Of a stretch of DNA of 64,000 bases, positions 62,965-64,000 are shown one piece after another. Source of the DNA: Cellulomonas humilata. Its GTDB lineage: Bacteria > Actinomycetota > Actinomycetes > Actinomycetales > Cellulomonadaceae. The notes beneath the pieces are model-generated. The model searched no databases. It worked only from the letters and a program-made list of their open reading frames with translations, and was not told the origin of the DNA. The stretch spans positions 1-64,000 of the forward strand of contig NZ_JAUSVB010000008.1 in NCBI RefSeq assembly GCF_030814415.1, read 5' to 3'. A program made the translations under genes and the position numbers. Position 1 is the stretch's first letter, and every line of letters begins with the position of its first letter.

Positions 62965-64000
62965 AGTTCCAGGACATCCCCGCACCACTTTGCACTGCCC
63001 GGGTCGCACCAGTCGCGGGCGAAGAGCTGGCGGAGGGCCCCGTGCTCTCAGTGAGTCCGGTTGAGGAGCACCCCGGCGAGTTCGAACTGAGGACCCAGAC
63101 CGGGCTGGTCCGAGTCACACCAACACACGACGCCGACGTGCACGTACTCAACGGAGAACTCGCCACAGGGCGGACCGTGCTGGCTCACCTGTTCAGCCCC
63201 GCCCCGGACGGCACGGCCGAACTCCACCTCAAGCTGTTCGCCGGGGCGCAGCACGAGATGGGCCGCCTGGAGATCGGCGTCGACGAGCGGGTCCTCAAGG
63301 CGGGCAAGAAGCTAGTCGCCATCCGGAGCCCCAGCGACGCACAAGTCTGCGACGAACTGTGGCACCGCAGCACCTACACGGTGGGAACCCGGAGCTACTT
63401 CTTCCTCACCGCCGGCGAGGCAGCCAAAGAGGATCTCGAGGGCGTGACGACGCGGCGGGCCTTCGCGCTCCAGGGTGACGGCGTCCGGTTCGCAGTAGAG
63501 GAGTACATCCGCCCAGATAGCGCCACCATCTTCCTGGCAAGCAAACTCACCCCACGCCGGACCACGGATCCGGCCGTGCGCCTGGCCCGGGGAACCCTGA
63601 AGCTCCTGGACTGGACAGCTGCAGGAGCGCTTGGTGTCCTCGCGTCGGCCGAGCTGACCGAGCTGATCGCCAGCGAAGGCAGCTACCTCAAGAAGTGGGA
63701 CGAGTACGGGGCGATCGAAGGCGACATCTTCCTCGAACGCGCCAGGGCCGTCGGGAAGTTGAGGATCGTGTCGACGGCCAGCACCAGGAACGGGAGCGTG
63801 GAGGTCGGCGCGGAGGTGCTGTCAGTCGAGCAGGCCCGCGCCCTGGAAGGGATCACCCAGCTCGAGCTCACAGATGAGCTACCCAGCTACCTGACCAATC
63901 CGCAACTGACCTGGTCCGAGTACTCCCACGAGCTCTCCGAGGAGTCCCGATCCGGAGGCCGACGTGCCGGACACGAGACGCTCGTCGTCCCAGTCGAGTC
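62961..64000 (+). CDS. Large unknown protein of the vWA/CARF operon, N-terminal part
   Basis: At least 346 aa from ATG 62961 (ATGA overlap with the kinase stop); runs off the right edge. The visible part is beta-rich at first (FELRTQTGLVRVTPTHD, LHLKLFAGAQHEMGRL), then mixed, with no motif I recognise. Strict coupling makes it a part of the system; helicase or other large-effector domains may lie beyond the window. Confidence 0.75.
   Translation, partial: MKFQDIPAPLCTARVAPVAGEELAEGPVLSVSPVEEHPGEFELRTQTGLVRVTPTHDADVHVLNGELATGRTVLAHLFSPAPDGTAELHLKLFAGAQHEMGRLEIGVDERVLKAGKKLVAIRSPSDAQVCDELWHRSTYTVGTRSYFFLTAGEAAKEDLEGVTTRRAFALQGDGVRFAVEEYIRPDSATIFLASKLTPRRTTDPAVRLARGTLKLLDWTAAGALGVLASAELTELIASEGSYLKKWDEYGAIEGDIFLERARAVGKLRIVSTASTRNGSVEVGAEVLSVEQARALEGITQLELTDELPSYLTNPQLTWSEYSHELSEESRSGGRRAGHETLVVPVE

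Noticed and set aside
1..64000. CRISPR array or cas genes for the CARF protein
   Set aside because: No regularly spaced repeats and no Cas-like proteins were seen anywhere in the window.

Overview
The window is 64 kb of very GC-rich DNA with GTG starts, 4-bp start/stop overlaps and Streptomyces-type conjugation genes. This points to an actinobacterium. The tmRNA tag (ANTNRTDFALAA) and the LigC/HtrA surroundings fit Micrococcales such as Cellulomonas, but the genus is an inference.

Chromosomal flank (1-8164): part of a secreted trypsin-fold protein, a secreted polymorphic toxin (ALF repeats, Ala-rich coiled coils, Hint domain, C-terminal toxin) coupled to its probable immunity gene, a LigC-type ATP-dependent DNA ligase, a membrane-anchored HtrA protease, and ssrA (tmRNA).

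Integrated element (8142-53675): a tyrosine integrase gene starts 76 bp after the tmRNA. A 21-bp piece of the tmRNA 3' end (8142-8162) is repeated exactly at 53655-53675, which defines attL and attR of an insertion of about 45.5 kb. The left 24 kb is an integrative conjugative element: Xis/HTH genes, prim-pol replication protein, DUF4913, VirD4, VirB4, SCO6880, TrbL-like and pilin-like genes, an NlpC/P60 hydrolase, a VirB8-like protein, an XRE/Nudix/HD regulatory set and a MobF relaxase-helicase. From 32.3 to 44.7 kb the cargo is visibly more AT-rich. It holds a PLD-helicase, a DndD-like zinc-hook ATPase and two small proteins in one operon, then ParB, ParB, DNA methyltransferase, DUF1643 and nuclease-like genes in a second operon, then a stand-alone zinc-hook AAA ATPase. 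At 44846-44965 a degenerate copy of the right end (same 110-bp spacing as at 53545-53655) suggests that two islands sit in tandem. The second, 45-53.7 kb, carries a winged-helix protein, hypotheticals, a TIR/NDT-like plus PD-(D/E)XK protein coupled to an Mrr-like nuclease, and remnants of DAG-kinase and AraC genes.

Right flank (53.7-64 kb): an ANTAR fragment, a nuclease-like protein, an RNase-J-like MBL protein, and then a tightly coupled operon of vWA, tandem-CARF nuclease (RtcR-like plus Card1-like), vWA, PP2C phosphatase, Ser/Thr kinase with zinc ribbon, and a large unknown protein running off the end. This joins the TerY-P (vWA/phosphatase/kinase) triad to a ligand-sensing nuclease with no CRISPR array or Cas10 in sight. 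I regard it as the best candidate here for a poorly described conflict system.
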